NCBI GenBank assembly: GCA_033764095.1
Contig: JANRJF010000419.1
Coordinates: 1-9,743 of the forward strand
Source: JBDTMT01 sp033764095
GTDB lineage: Bacteria > Desulfobacterota > Binatia > HRBIN30 > CADEER01
DNA: 9,743 nucleotides
Direction of reading: 5' to 3'
Notes under the pieces: generated by a model
What the model saw: only the letters and a program-made list of their open reading frames with translations
The model's database searches: none
What the model was told of the DNA's origin: nothing
Shown here: piece after piece, positions 1 through 6,082 of the stretch
Position numbering within the stretch: position 1 is the stretch's first letter
Layout: each line of letters opens with the position of its first letter
Translations under genes and position numbers: made by a program

Positions 1-2
1 CG

Positions 3-269
3 CGCGACGACGGCGCGCTCAGCGTGCTGGCCGCCGCCGCGCGCGCGCCGCTGCTGGCGGCGCTGCCGGCGCTGGAAGCGCCGCCGGCGTCGCTCGCCGC
101 GCTCGAAGAGATCGCCGCCGCGCTCGGCGGCCCGGCGTTCACGCCGCCGGCTTCTTCTTCGCCCGCCGCTTCCGCTTCGCCGCCGCCGGCGCGGCGTGGT
201 GGGCAGGCGCGTGCGGGGCGGACACGTGTTGGGCGGCGAGCAGGCGGTCGACCTTCAGGCTCAGGTTGA
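3..269 (+). CDS. Possible 3' end of an unrecognised protein, cut by the left edge
   Basis: One plus-strand frame is open from the edge to a stop at 267-269. Its first part (to about base 140) has G or C at nearly every third position and reads as a normal Ala/Leu-rich helical protein (for example LAALEEIAAALGG), so it is probably the C-terminal part of a real gene that begins outside the window. The last 40 or so residues are Pro/Ala/Ser/Arg/Gly-rich and lie antisense to the phasin-like gene, giving a convergent overlap of about 130 bases. That overlap could be genuine, or the stop could look late because of a sequencing error. I recognise no family. If it is not coding, the first 138 bases are simply the 3' flank of the phasin-like gene. 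Confidence 0.35.
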   Translation, partial: RDDGALSVLAAAARAPLLAALPALEAPPASLAALEEIAAALGGPAFTPPASSSPAASASPPPARRGGQARAGRTRVGRRAGGRPSGSG

Positions 270-540
270 CGATGCTGCCCTGCAGCGCCTCGATCTTGGT
301 CAGCACGCGGTGGTAGTCGGCGCGCGACGGCACGTTCAGTACGCCGAGCACGGCCTGCATGTTCTTGTCCACCGCGCGCTTGGCATCGACGGCCCGTTCG
401 ACCGTCTTGCCGAGCTGCTCGCGCACGCGAGGATTGCGGCTGAGCTCGTCGAGGAAGACGCTGACGACTTCCTCGCCGCGCTCGAACAGACCCGACAACA
501 TCGATTGCGCCTGCGAGCGCGCCGAGGGCTTGGACGGCAT
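139..540 (-). CDS. Phasin-like polyhydroxyalkanoate granule-associated protein
   Basis: 133 aa. Residues 10-65 form an acidic/basic amphipathic helical stretch. Residues 69-101 start with NVPSRADYHRVL and continue as a probable coiled coil ending in LKVDRLL, resembling the conserved end of phasin domains, where a VPSR/LPTR-type turn precedes a Leu-heptad helix. The tail is His/Ala/Pro-rich and ends in a very basic KRKRRAKKK segment (122-130), reminiscent of the histone-like tails of PhaF-type phasins. Phasins coat polyhydroxyalkanoate granules and some bind DNA through such tails. No signal peptide is seen, so it is probably cytoplasmic. I chose the ATG at 538-540. The frame stays open upstream to 714, but that extension lies antisense to the 78-aa membrane protein gene and looks like shadow coding. 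No Shine-Dalgarno precedes the ATG. No PHA synthase gene is in the window, so the function is by resemblance only; a generic coiled-coil nucleoid-associated protein is the alternative. Confidence 0.72.
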   Translation of the reverse strand: MPSKPSARSQAQSMLSGLFERGEEVVSVFLDELSRNPRVREQLGKTVERAVDAKRAVDKNMQAVLGVLNVPSRADYHRVLTKIEALQGSIVNLSLKVDRLLAAQHVSAPHAPAHHAAPAAAKRKRRAKKKPAA

Positions 541-549
541 GGGCCGCTC

Positions 550-558
550 GTATAGTAC
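550..558. promoter_or_regulatory. Candidate overlapping -10 elements between divergent genes
   Basis: The 39-nt gap between the phasin-like start (540) and the GTG at 580 contains the only AT-rich word nearby. On the plus strand it reads TATAGT (551-556, 5 of 6 to the sigma70 -10). On the minus strand it reads TACTAT (557-552, 4 of 6). No convincing -35 is visible on either strand. If used, the minus-strand transcript would begin only a few nt before the phasin-like ATG, which has no Shine-Dalgarno, so a near-leaderless mRNA is possible. Confidence 0.3.
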
Positions 559-565
559 CCGCCCT

Positions 566-572
566 GGAGGGG
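566..572 (+). promoter_or_regulatory. Shine-Dalgarno for the 78-aa membrane protein
   Basis: GGAGGGG lies 7 nt before the GTG at 580-582 (9 nt if measured from the GGAGG core). It decides the start in favour of this GTG over later in-frame ATGs. Confidence 0.65.
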
Positions 573-579
573 CGCAACC

Positions 580-816
580 GTGAGCTGGGACCAGGCCTTG
601 AGCATGATGACCGGGTTCCACTGGCTCAACCCGTCGCTCACCGGCGCTACCCTGGTGCGCACCGTGCTGGTGGTGCACATCACCGACGCCATCCTCTGCC
701 GCCTCTTCGCCCACAACAACGGCTACTCGAAGAACCTCTGGACCATGCTCGGCCTGGTCTTCGGCCTGTGGGCGATCGCCGTGCTGCTGCTGCTGCCGAA
801 GCGCGCCCCCGCCTGA
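580..816 (+). CDS. Small hypothetical membrane protein
   Basis: 78 aa with a GTG start chosen because of the GGAGGGG just upstream. Two hydrophobic segments are visible: about residues 22-43, interrupted by His/Asp and possibly a membrane helix, and a clear helix at about 53-73 (MLGLVFGLWAIAVLLLL) ending in a positive LPKR tail, consistent with the inside-positive rule. There is no recognisable domain or signal peptide cleavage site. It ends 2 nt before the apaH start, so the two genes are probably co-transcribed and translationally coupled. GC-rich third positions match its neighbours. Function unknown; it may be a lineage-specific inner-membrane protein. Confidence 0.65.
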   Translation: MSWDQALSMMTGFHWLNPSLTGATLVRTVLVVHITDAILCRLFAHNNGYSKNLWTMLGLVFGLWAIAVLLLLPKRAPA

Positions 817-818
817 CC

Positions 819-1532
819 ATGCGCCGCATCTGTGTCGGCGACCTGCAGGGCTGCCTGGAGCCGCTCGAGCGGCTGTTGGGCGCGGTCGGGTTCAGTCGCG
901 GCGACCGCCTGTACAGCGTCGGCGACCTGGTCAACCGCGGCCCCGACTCGCTCGGCGTGCTGCGCCGCCTGCACGAGCTCGACGCGCGCTGCGTGCTCGG
1001 CAACCACGACCTGAGTCTGCTGCGCCTGGCCGCCGGCACGGCGAAGAAGCGGTACCCGCTGCTCGAGCCGGTGCTGCGCGCGCCGGACGCGACGCGCCTG
1101 CTCGAGTGGCTGGCAGCGCAGCCGGTGCTGCGCGTCGAGAAGGACCTGGCGATCGTCCACGGCGGCCTGCACCCGCACTGGAGCGATCTGCGCGCCGCGG
1201 CACGCACGATGAACGCCGGGTTCGATGCGGCGCGGCCCGACCGCGACGAGCGCGTGCGCTTCGCCACCGAAGTCCGCCACTGCACCGCCGACGGCGCGCG
1301 TCCGGAGGTCGATGACCCGCCGCCCGGCCCACCGTTCAAGCCGTGGGACCACTGGTACCGCGGCGAGCGGACGGTGGTGTTCGGCCACTGGGCGATGCGC
1401 GGCCTGGTGCGCGGCAAGCGCGTACGCGGACTCGACAGCGGCTGTGTCTACGGCGGCCCGCTCACCGCCTGGATCGCGGAGGAGGACCGCCTCGTCCAGG
1501 TCCCGGGACTGCGCGGCGGCTCGCGGGCGTAG
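819..1532 (+). CDS. apaH: Bis(5'-nucleosyl)-tetraphosphatase, symmetrical (diadenosine tetraphosphatase)
   Basis: 237 aa, a PPP-family metallophosphatase that splits Ap4A into two ADP in the cytoplasm and controls alarmone (and, in known cases, Np4 RNA cap) levels. The motifs appear in order: GDLQGC (7-12), GDLVNRGPDS (35-44), GNHD (61-64), VHGG followed by PHW (113-121), GHWA (189-192) and LDSGCVYGG (205-213). The last is the ApaH-type version of the C-terminal signature. The first motif has Gln where many phosphoesterases have His (GDxHG); this variant is familiar in bacterial ApaH. At 237 aa it is shorter than E. coli ApaH (about 280 aa), mainly in the middle. I chose the ATG at 819, directly before MRRICVGDLQG; the frame is open further upstream but overlaps the membrane protein. 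No clear Shine-Dalgarno is seen, which fits coupling to the upstream gene. It converges on acpS. Confidence 0.95.
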   Translation: MRRICVGDLQGCLEPLERLLGAVGFSRGDRLYSVGDLVNRGPDSLGVLRRLHELDARCVLGNHDLSLLRLAAGTAKKRYPLLEPVLRAPDATRLLEWLAAQPVLRVEKDLAIVHGGLHPHWSDLRAAARTMNAGFDAARPDRDERVRFATEVRHCTADGARPEVDDPPPGPPFKPWDHWYRGERTVVFGHWAMRGLVRGKRVRGLDSGCVYGGPLTAWIAEEDRLVQVPGLRGGSRA

Positions 1533-1560
1533 TGCTTCGAACGGGCAAGGGGGCTACGGA

Positions 1561-1593
1561 TTCTTCTTCTTGGGTGAAGAAGAACAGAAGAAG
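1561..1593. other. TTC/GAA hairpin in the apaH-acpS convergent gap
   Basis: TTCTTCTTC (1561-1569) is perfectly complementary to GAAGAAGAA (1576-1584) with a 6-nt loop. A competing pairing joins 1563-1570 to AGAAGAAG at 1586-1593. It lies between the convergent stops of apaH and acpS, so a bidirectional transcription end is plausible. However, the stem is only one-third GC and no U-run follows on either strand, so it is not a standard intrinsic terminator. Confidence 0.35.
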
Positions 1594-1617
1594 CGTGAGA
1601 CTGATTCGATCGCCGTA

Positions 1618-1648
1618 TCCGTGAAATCCTAAAACGTTCCGTGTAATC
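1618..1648. repeat. Duplicated TCCGTGNAATC word in AT-richer intergenic DNA
   Basis: TCCGTGAAATC (1618-1628) and TCCGTGTAATC (1638-1648) match at 10 of 11 bases, with starts 20 nt apart. The surrounding stretch (about 1585-1655) is clearly less GC-rich than the genes on both sides. It looks like part of a dispersed intergenic repeat rather than coding sequence. Confidence 0.4.
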
Positions 1649-1671
1649 TGTGGCCGCAGACGTGCTCGCCG

Positions 1672-2061
1672 CTAGGGCACGTCACGTTCGGCGATCACGT
1701 GCGCCAGCGCCTGCCCGGCGGTGTGGGTGAGCGACAGGTGCCAGCGGGTGATGCCGAGGCTGGCGGCGCGCGCGGCAGCACCGCCGTGCAGGACGATGCG
1801 CGGCGGGCCGCTGCTGCGCACCACCTCGATGTCGCGCCACCACACCCCCTTGGCGTAGCCGGTCCCGAGCGCCTTCATCACCGCTTCCTTGGCGGCGAAG
1901 CGCGCCGCGAAACTCTCGGCGTGGCGCCGCCGCTTGGTGCAGTAGGCGATCTCGCCGGCGGTGAAGACGCGCTCGCGGAAGCGCGCGCCCCAGCGCGCGT
2001 GATCGACCGCGCGCGCGACGCGATCGACCTCGATGACGTCGGTGCCGACGGCGATGATCAT
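1672..2061 (-). CDS. acpS: Holo-[acyl-carrier-protein] synthase (4'-phosphopantetheinyl transferase)
   Basis: 129 aa, the normal AcpS length. It transfers 4'-phosphopantetheine from CoA to a serine of apo-ACP, activating fatty acid (and lipid A/phospholipid) synthesis in the cytoplasm. Visible family motifs are GTDVIEVDR (6-14, with the Mg-binding Asp8), RVFTAGEIAYC (31-41), the ARFAAKEAVMKALGTG core (53-68, with metal/CoA-binding Glu59), WRDIEV (75-80) and HLSLTHT (108-114). The ATG at 2059-2061 places Asp8 at its usual position. No Shine-Dalgarno is seen. Instead a strong G/C-run inverted repeat ends 15 nt before the start codon, which could influence translation or end the upstream transcript. 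It lies 83 nt after the radical SAM gene on the same strand. Confidence 0.95.
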   Translation of the reverse strand: MIIAVGTDVIEVDRVARAVDHARWGARFRERVFTAGEIAYCTKRRRHAESFAARFAAKEAVMKALGTGYAKGVWWRDIEVVRSSGPPRIVLHGGAAARAASLGITRWHLSLTHTAGQALAHVIAERDVP

Positions 2062-2069
2062 GAGAAGAA

Positions 2070-2138
2070 GGGGTTAGGGGTTGGGGGTTAGGGCTGAGGA
2101 GGAATTCCCCAACCCCCACCCCCCTAACCCCCAACCCC
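2070..2138. repeat. Paired G-run inverted repeat with G-quadruplex pattern
   Basis: Left arm 2070-2093 consists of four G-runs (4, 4, 5 and 3 Gs) separated by TTA, TT and TTA, a canonical G-quadruplex pattern on the plus strand. Right arm 2107-2138 is its C-rich counterpart, so the minus strand there also has at least four G-runs. Positions 2077-2093 and 2122-2138 are a perfect 17-bp inverted repeat with a 28-nt loop. It fills most of the 83-nt gap between the radical SAM stop and the acpS start. In the acpS-sense RNA the G-rich arm comes first and the C-rich arm ends 15 nt before the AUG. Confidence 0.8.
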
Positions 2139-2144
2139 GGTTTC

Positions 2145-3883
2145 TCAGCATGCCGCGCAACTCCGACACGTCGAGGTGTCGCACGGCGCGGTCTGGCGCG
2201 CGGCCAGCGCCTTGCGGCGCTCGACCCACAGATAGGACTTGGCGATGCGGTGATCGATGAAGTCCCAGGGCAGGCGCTCGTCCTCGCCGTAGGTGCGGTG
2301 GACGTAGGCATCGGGATGCGGCGCGTCGGCCAGACCGTCGCGCTGCCAGGCGCGGATGACGCGCCACCAGTCGCCGTCCGCCGCGTGCACGGCCTCGATG
2401 AAACGGCCGACGCGGCGGTCGCCGCGCGACAGGATGGTCTGCAGGTACGCCTCGCGCGGCGACTCGATGTCGAGCGTCAGGTTGGCGATGCGGCGCGTCG
2501 CCTGGCGCAGGCGCTGCGCCTTGCCGCGCAGGCTGGCGATCGACTCCATCGCGTCCCACTGGAAGGGCGTCCACGGCTTGGGGACGAAGGCGTTGAGCGA
2601 GATGGTCACGGTGCCGACGCGGCGCCGCTTCTCGCCGTCGGTGAGCTGGGCGCGCAGTCGCTCGGTGAGCGCCGCGATCGCCAGCACGTCGTCGTCGGTC
2701 TCGCTCGGCAGGCCGACCATGAAATAGCACTTGAGCTGCTGCACGCCCTCGCCGGCCATCAGCTCGGCGGCGCGCAGGATGTCCGACTCGCTGAGGTTCT
2801 TGTTGATCACCCGGCGCATGCGCTCGGAGCCGGCCTCCGGCGCGACGGTGACCGAGCGCGCACCGCCGGCGGCGAGCGCGGCGGCGAGGCGCGGCGTGAC
2901 GCAATCGGCCTTGAGCGACGACGGCGACAGGCGCCCGTCGCGCCCCGCGGCGAGCTCGGCGAGGCGGTCGACGCCCGGCACGCTCGCCATCTCGGCGCCC
3001 ACCAGCCCGATGGTGCGACGCTCGTCGAGCCCGGCCGCGACCTCGACCGCGAGCTGTTCGGGATCGCGCGTGCGGATCGGCCGGTACATGTAGCCCGCGG
3101 CGCAGAAGCGGCAGCCCCACTGGCAGCCGCGGCTGGCCTCGACCAGCACCATGTCGCCGAACACCGCCTCGTCGCTCAGCACCCGGGTGGTGGTCGCGAA
3201 GCGGTTCAGGTCCCAGATCAACCGCCGCTCGACGCGCGGCGCTGCCGGGCCGTCGTAGTGCAGCGCGGCGATCGCGTCGCCGTCGTACTGCGGCGTGAAG
3301 TGCGCCGGGACGTAGGCGCCGCGCACCTGCCGGGCGATGGCGTCGAGCGAAGTGGCGCGTGGCGCGTCGTGCACCGCGCGCCATGCCTCGACGAACTCGG
3401 GCAGCAGCTCCTCGCCCTCGCCGATCAGGAAGCAGTCGATGAAGTCGGCGATCGGCTCCGGGTTGAGGAAGATGGCCGGACCGCCGGCGATCACCAGCGG
3501 CCCGCCGTCGCGCGCCGTGCGGCGCGCCGGCAGGCCGGCGAGCTCGAGCAGGCGCGGCACGTTCAGGTAGTCGGTCTCGAACGAGATCGACAGGGCGAGC
3601 AGGTCGCAGTCGGCGACCGTCCAGCCGCTCTCCAGCGTGCGCAGCCCGCCGCGCGTCACCGTCTCGTCGTCGTCGGGCAGGAAGGCGCGCTCGCAGACCA
3701 CGCCGTCGGCCTGGTCGAACAGCGCGTAGACACCTGGAAGCCCAGGTTGCCCATCGCGATCGGGTAGCGATTGGCGTAGGCGAGACAGACGCGCAGCGGT
3801 GCGTCGGACTTCTTGGTGAAGCGAAACTGCTCGGCGGCTCGCCGCGTCCGAGCGCGCGCTTCCGAAATGCCCAACTGCGACAC
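2145..3883 (-). CDS. Radical SAM protein, B12-binding-type (TIGR03960-like), frameshifted
   Basis: In the sequence as given, this gene lies in two frames. Codons 1-50, from a GTG at 3881-3883, encode LAYANRYPIAMGNLGFQ at the end. The rest, from VYALFDQADG (codon at 3729-3731) to the stop at 2145-2147, is one frame further on. Restoring one base near 3732-3737 joins them as FQ-G-VYALF and gives about 579 aa. The order is an N-terminal Rossmann-like B12-binding-type region (no DxHxxG cobalamin motif), AGGPAIFLNPEP and IGEGEE, then the radical SAM cluster CQWGCRFC (C-x3-C-x2-C, restored residues 254-261, bases about 3102-3125), a TIM-barrel core, and a C-terminal Cys cluster C-x4-C-x2-C-x2-C ending on the last residue. 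The [4Fe-4S] cluster should reductively cleave SAM; the substrate is unknown. Similar proteins are often fused to or beside a DUF2344/TIGR03936 domain, which is not seen here. The gene starts 33 nt after the MFS gene. I cannot tell whether the shift is a sequencing error or real inactivation; the intact reading on both sides favours an error or a very recent mutation. Confidence 0.85.
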
Positions 3884-3916
3884 GCGCAGCGACGGTAGCC
3901 GCGTCGCGTCAGCGCC

Positions 3917-5260
3917 TCAAGGGGGGACTATGCGGCGCGCCGCCACGATCGACAGCGCCGCGATCAGCAGCACGACGAGGTCGACGGCGAGGATCGCGTC
4001 GGCGGTGGAGCGCTGCGCCTCGGTCGCCAGCGCGACCAGGGCACCGCCGACGCCGGTACCGACCGCCGCGCCGAGCACATTGGCCAACTGCAGGGCGGCC
4101 GACGCCGCCCCCTCGCCACCCCGCGGGGCCGCTTCGAGCACCACCACCGCAGTGGTCGAGTAGGCGATGCCGATGCCGAAGCCGGCGACGCCCCAGGTGA
4201 CGATCGCGGCCGCCACCGGCACCGCCGGGTCGAGCACCGCGACCAGCCCGGCGAGGCCGGCGAACATGATCGACAGCCCGGCGATGATCAGCGAGCGCCG
4301 GTCGTAACGCCCGGCCAGCCGCGTCGGCAGCCAGGCGCCGGCGGTCCAGGTCAGGGTCGCCGCAGTCAGCGCCAGGCCGGCGAACAGCGTGCTCTGCCCG
4401 CGCAATGTGTTGAGCGTCAGCGGCAGAAACGCCTCGGCACCAAAGAACGCCGCGCTCAGCAGCCCGATGGTCGCGATCGTCGCCGGCAGGCCGGGCCGCG
4501 CCACCAGCGTCCCCGCCGGTAACAGACGGCGCAGCGCGGCGAGGGCGAGCAGCGACCCGCCGGCGGCGCAGCCCAGCGCGATCGAGCGCGCCCCGATCTG
4601 CGGCGCGCTCAGCACCACGCCAGCGGAGGCGGCGAGCAGCAGCGCGGCCGGCGTGCTGTTGTCGGCGGCAGCGGTCTCGGCCGGCGGCAACTGGCGCAGC
4701 CCGGGCACCACCAGCGCGGCGGCGACGGCGGTGAGCGGCGCCAGCGCCAGGAACACCCAGCGCCAGTGCCAGTGATCGGCGATCGTGCCGGCAATCGCCG
4801 GTCCGACCAGCCCCGGCATCACCCAGGCGCTCGACAGCAGCGCCATCATGTGCGGCCGCGCCGCCGGCGCGTAGCCGCGGGCGATCACCACGTAGGCGAT
4901 CGCCGACAGCGCACCGGCGCCGAGCCCCTGTGCGACACGGCTCAGCACCACCGCGAGCATCGTCGACGCGGCGCCGGCGCCGAGCAGTCCGCCGATGAAC
5001 AGCAGGCTGCCGGCGACGAACGGCAGCCGCACGCCGCGGCGATCGGCGGCGCCGCCGGCGGCGCTGATGCCGAGCAGGTTGGCGAGCATGAAGCCGCTGA
5101 ATGCCCAGCCGTAGAGGTGCAGGCCGCCGAGATCGCGCACCACCGCAGGCAGCGCCGTCGCCACCGCCAGCGCCTCGAAGGCGGTCATCGACACGGTCAG
5201 CACCAGACCGGTGGTGAGGCGCCAGTGCGCCGCGTCCCAGACCGAGGCGTGCGACGTCAT
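3917..5260 (-). CDS. MFS transporter, DHA2-like drug/metabolite exporter
   Basis: 447 aa of mostly hydrophobic sequence with about 12 or more membrane helices. Family marks are a first helix with ALAVATALPAVVRDLGG (30-46), a motif-A-like loop GGAADRRGVR (69-78) between helices 2 and 3, RVAQGLGAGALSA (108-120) in helix 4, and a motif-C-like MPGLVGPAIAG (148-158) in helix 5, typical of proton-coupled drug antiporters. It probably exports a small molecule across the inner membrane; the substrate cannot be read from sequence. I chose the ATG at 5258-5260. The frame stays open to a TTG at 5303-5305, which would add 15 residues (a PSLPLLVVPPLR-like stretch) but has no better ribosome site. It lies between the DoxX-family gene and the radical SAM gene on the same strand, with 80-nt and 33-nt gaps. 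Confidence 0.88.
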   Translation of the reverse strand: MTSHASVWDAAHWRLTTGLVLTVSMTAFEALAVATALPAVVRDLGGLHLYGWAFSGFMLANLLGISAAGGAADRRGVRLPFVAGSLLFIGGLLGAGAASTMLAVVLSRVAQGLGAGALSAIAYVVIARGYAPAARPHMMALLSSAWVMPGLVGPAIAGTIADHWHWRWVFLALAPLTAVAAALVVPGLRQLPPAETAAADNSTPAALLLAASAGVVLSAPQIGARSIALGCAAGGSLLALAALRRLLPAGTLVARPGLPATIATIGLLSAAFFGAEAFLPLTLNTLRGQSTLFAGLALTAATLTWTAGAWLPTRLAGRYDRRSLIIAGLSIMFAGLAGLVAVLDPAVPVAAAIVTWGVAGFGIGIAYSTTAVVVLEAAPRGGEGAASAALQLANVLGAAVGTGVGGALVALATEAQRSTADAILAVDLVVLLIAALSIVAARRIVPP

Positions 5261-5308
5261 ACGAAGAGGCGGGACCACGAGGAGAGGCAGTGAGGGAAGA
5301 TCCAATCC

Positions 5309-5340
5309 CTAACCGCCCAACCGCCTAGCAGCCTGACAGC
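5309..5340. repeat. Degenerate octamer array between DoxX-family and MFS genes
   Basis: Four consecutive 8-nt units read CTAACCGC, CCAACCGC, CTAGCAGC and CTGACAGC, followed directly by the CTA that is the stop of the DoxX-family gene in reverse complement. The 8-nt period with C at the first and last position of each unit is clear, although units differ at several bases. It sits in the 80-nt gap before the MFS start. Confidence 0.5.
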
Positions 5341-5751
5341 CTATTCTCTGGCCACGCCGAGCTGCGTGATCAGCAGCGCGGCGCCGGCCATGGTCACGCC
5401 CTTGAGGAAGAACGAGAGCTGGATGCGCCGCATGGTCTCGTCCGGCGCGCTCACCATTGCGGTGCCGTGCACGACGATGGTCACCGGCACCAGGAACAGC
5501 ACGATCAGCCAGGCGCCGAGGCGCGGATAGCGGTTGATCGCGATCAACGTCGCGCCGAGCAGCTCGACGACACCCGAGATGCCGACCCAGAAGGGCCGCA
5601 ACGGAATCGCCTCCGGCATCAGCCGCACGTAGTCGGCCATCCCGGTGAAGTGGGTGATGCCGGAGAGGAAGAAGATCAGCGTGAACATCAGCCGCCCGAC
5701 CAACGCGATGCGCGGGTCGTAAACGGTGAGGTCGCGAGTCGTCGTCGGCAT
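5341..5751 (-). CDS. DoxX family membrane protein
   Basis: 136 aa with four membrane helices at about 19-35, 53-72, 78-96 and 113-130, the usual DoxX layout. Family-like features are the first helix RLMFTLIFFLSGITHF with the small-residue turn, the helix 2 stretch VELLGATLIAINRYPRLGAW, and the charged loop DETMRRIQLSFFLKG before the last helix. DoxX-family proteins are small inner-membrane proteins of poorly defined function, often linked to quinone redox or oxidative stress; here the role is not known. The ATG at 5749-5751 has GGAGGA only 3 nt upstream, unusually close, yet no other in-frame start nearby fits better. It is the first of the minus-strand genes after the ftsZ gap, so a promoter is expected in 5752-5850, but I find no convincing -35/-10 pair there. 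Confidence 0.88.
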   Translation of the reverse strand: MPTTTRDLTVYDPRIALVGRLMFTLIFFLSGITHFTGMADYVRLMPEAIPLRPFWVGISGVVELLGATLIAINRYPRLGAWLIVLFLVPVTIVVHGTAMVSAPDETMRRIQLSFFLKGVTMAGAALLITQLGVARE

Positions 5752-5754
5752 GGG

Positions 5755-5760
5755 TCCTCC
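5755..5760 (-). promoter_or_regulatory. Shine-Dalgarno of the DoxX-family gene, very short spacing
   Basis: GGAGGA on the minus strand ends 3 nt before the ATG at 5751. The motif is strong but the spacing is tighter than the usual 5-9 nt. Confidence 0.5.
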
Positions 5761-5844
5761 GTGCTGCGGCGACCGTAGCGGCGGGGCGGCGACAAAGGCG
5801 AGCCCGCTGCGGCGAAACTGGCGGATCTCTATCCCAATGGATTT

Positions 5845-5925
<81 letters not shown>

Positions 5926-5939
5926 GCTCAACGCTTCGA

Positions 5940-5974
5940 AGCTGAGCGCTGATAGCTGACGGCTGACAGCTGAC
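5940..5974. repeat. AGCTGAC heptamer tandem array, five units
   Basis: The units are AGCTGAG, CGCTGAT, AGCTGAC, GGCTGAC and AGCTGAC with exact 7-nt spacing. Every unit contains GCTGA, and variation is confined to the first and last base. It lies between the hexamer hairpin and the hairpins downstream of ftsZ. Confidence 0.65.
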
Positions 5975-5996
5975 GCCTGCTTCTATCCAGGCGGGA

Positions 5997-6027
5997 GGAG
6001 ACGCCCCCCGCGGGGCGGGGCGTCTCC
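5997..6027. terminator. GC-rich hairpin downstream of ftsZ (candidate terminator)
   Basis: Positions 5997-6007 (GGAGACGCCCC) and 6017-6027 form a perfect 11-bp stem with a 9-nt loop. On the minus strand (the ftsZ direction) no U-run follows, although ACTTTCT follows on the plus strand. It is the strongest candidate for the end of the dcw transcript, but may act by a route other than standard intrinsic termination. Confidence 0.5.
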
Positions 6028-6050
6028 ACTTTCTAGGAGGGACCGTCGGA

Positions 6051-6076
6051 CGGCGCGGCGGTGGAGCGCCGCGCCG
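6051..6076. terminator. Hairpin 6 nt after the ftsZ stop
   Basis: CGGCGCGGCG (6051-6060) and CGCCGCGCCG (6067-6076) form a perfect 10-bp all-GC stem with a 6-nt loop, beginning 6 nt after the ftsZ stop codon. There is no U-run. Together with the hairpin at 5997-6027 it may stabilise or end the ftsZ transcript. Confidence 0.4.
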
Positions 6077-6082
6077 ATGTCG

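Noticed and set aside
541..714. Longer phasin-like protein starting at 714
   Set aside because: The extra 58 residues lie antisense to the membrane protein gene, which has its own ribosome site, and they do not resemble the phasin-like part.
837..854. Gln instead of His in the GDxHG metal motif of ApaH, as a sign of inactivity
   Set aside because: GDLQGC is a familiar variant in bacterial ApaH proteins and all other motifs are present, so it is not evidence of lost function.
2250..3767. A plus-strand open frame of 505 codons antisense to the radical SAM gene
   Set aside because: Its product is rich in Arg/Ala/Asp/His with no motif or fold pattern, while the minus strand carries clear radical SAM motifs. 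It is a GC-rich shadow frame.
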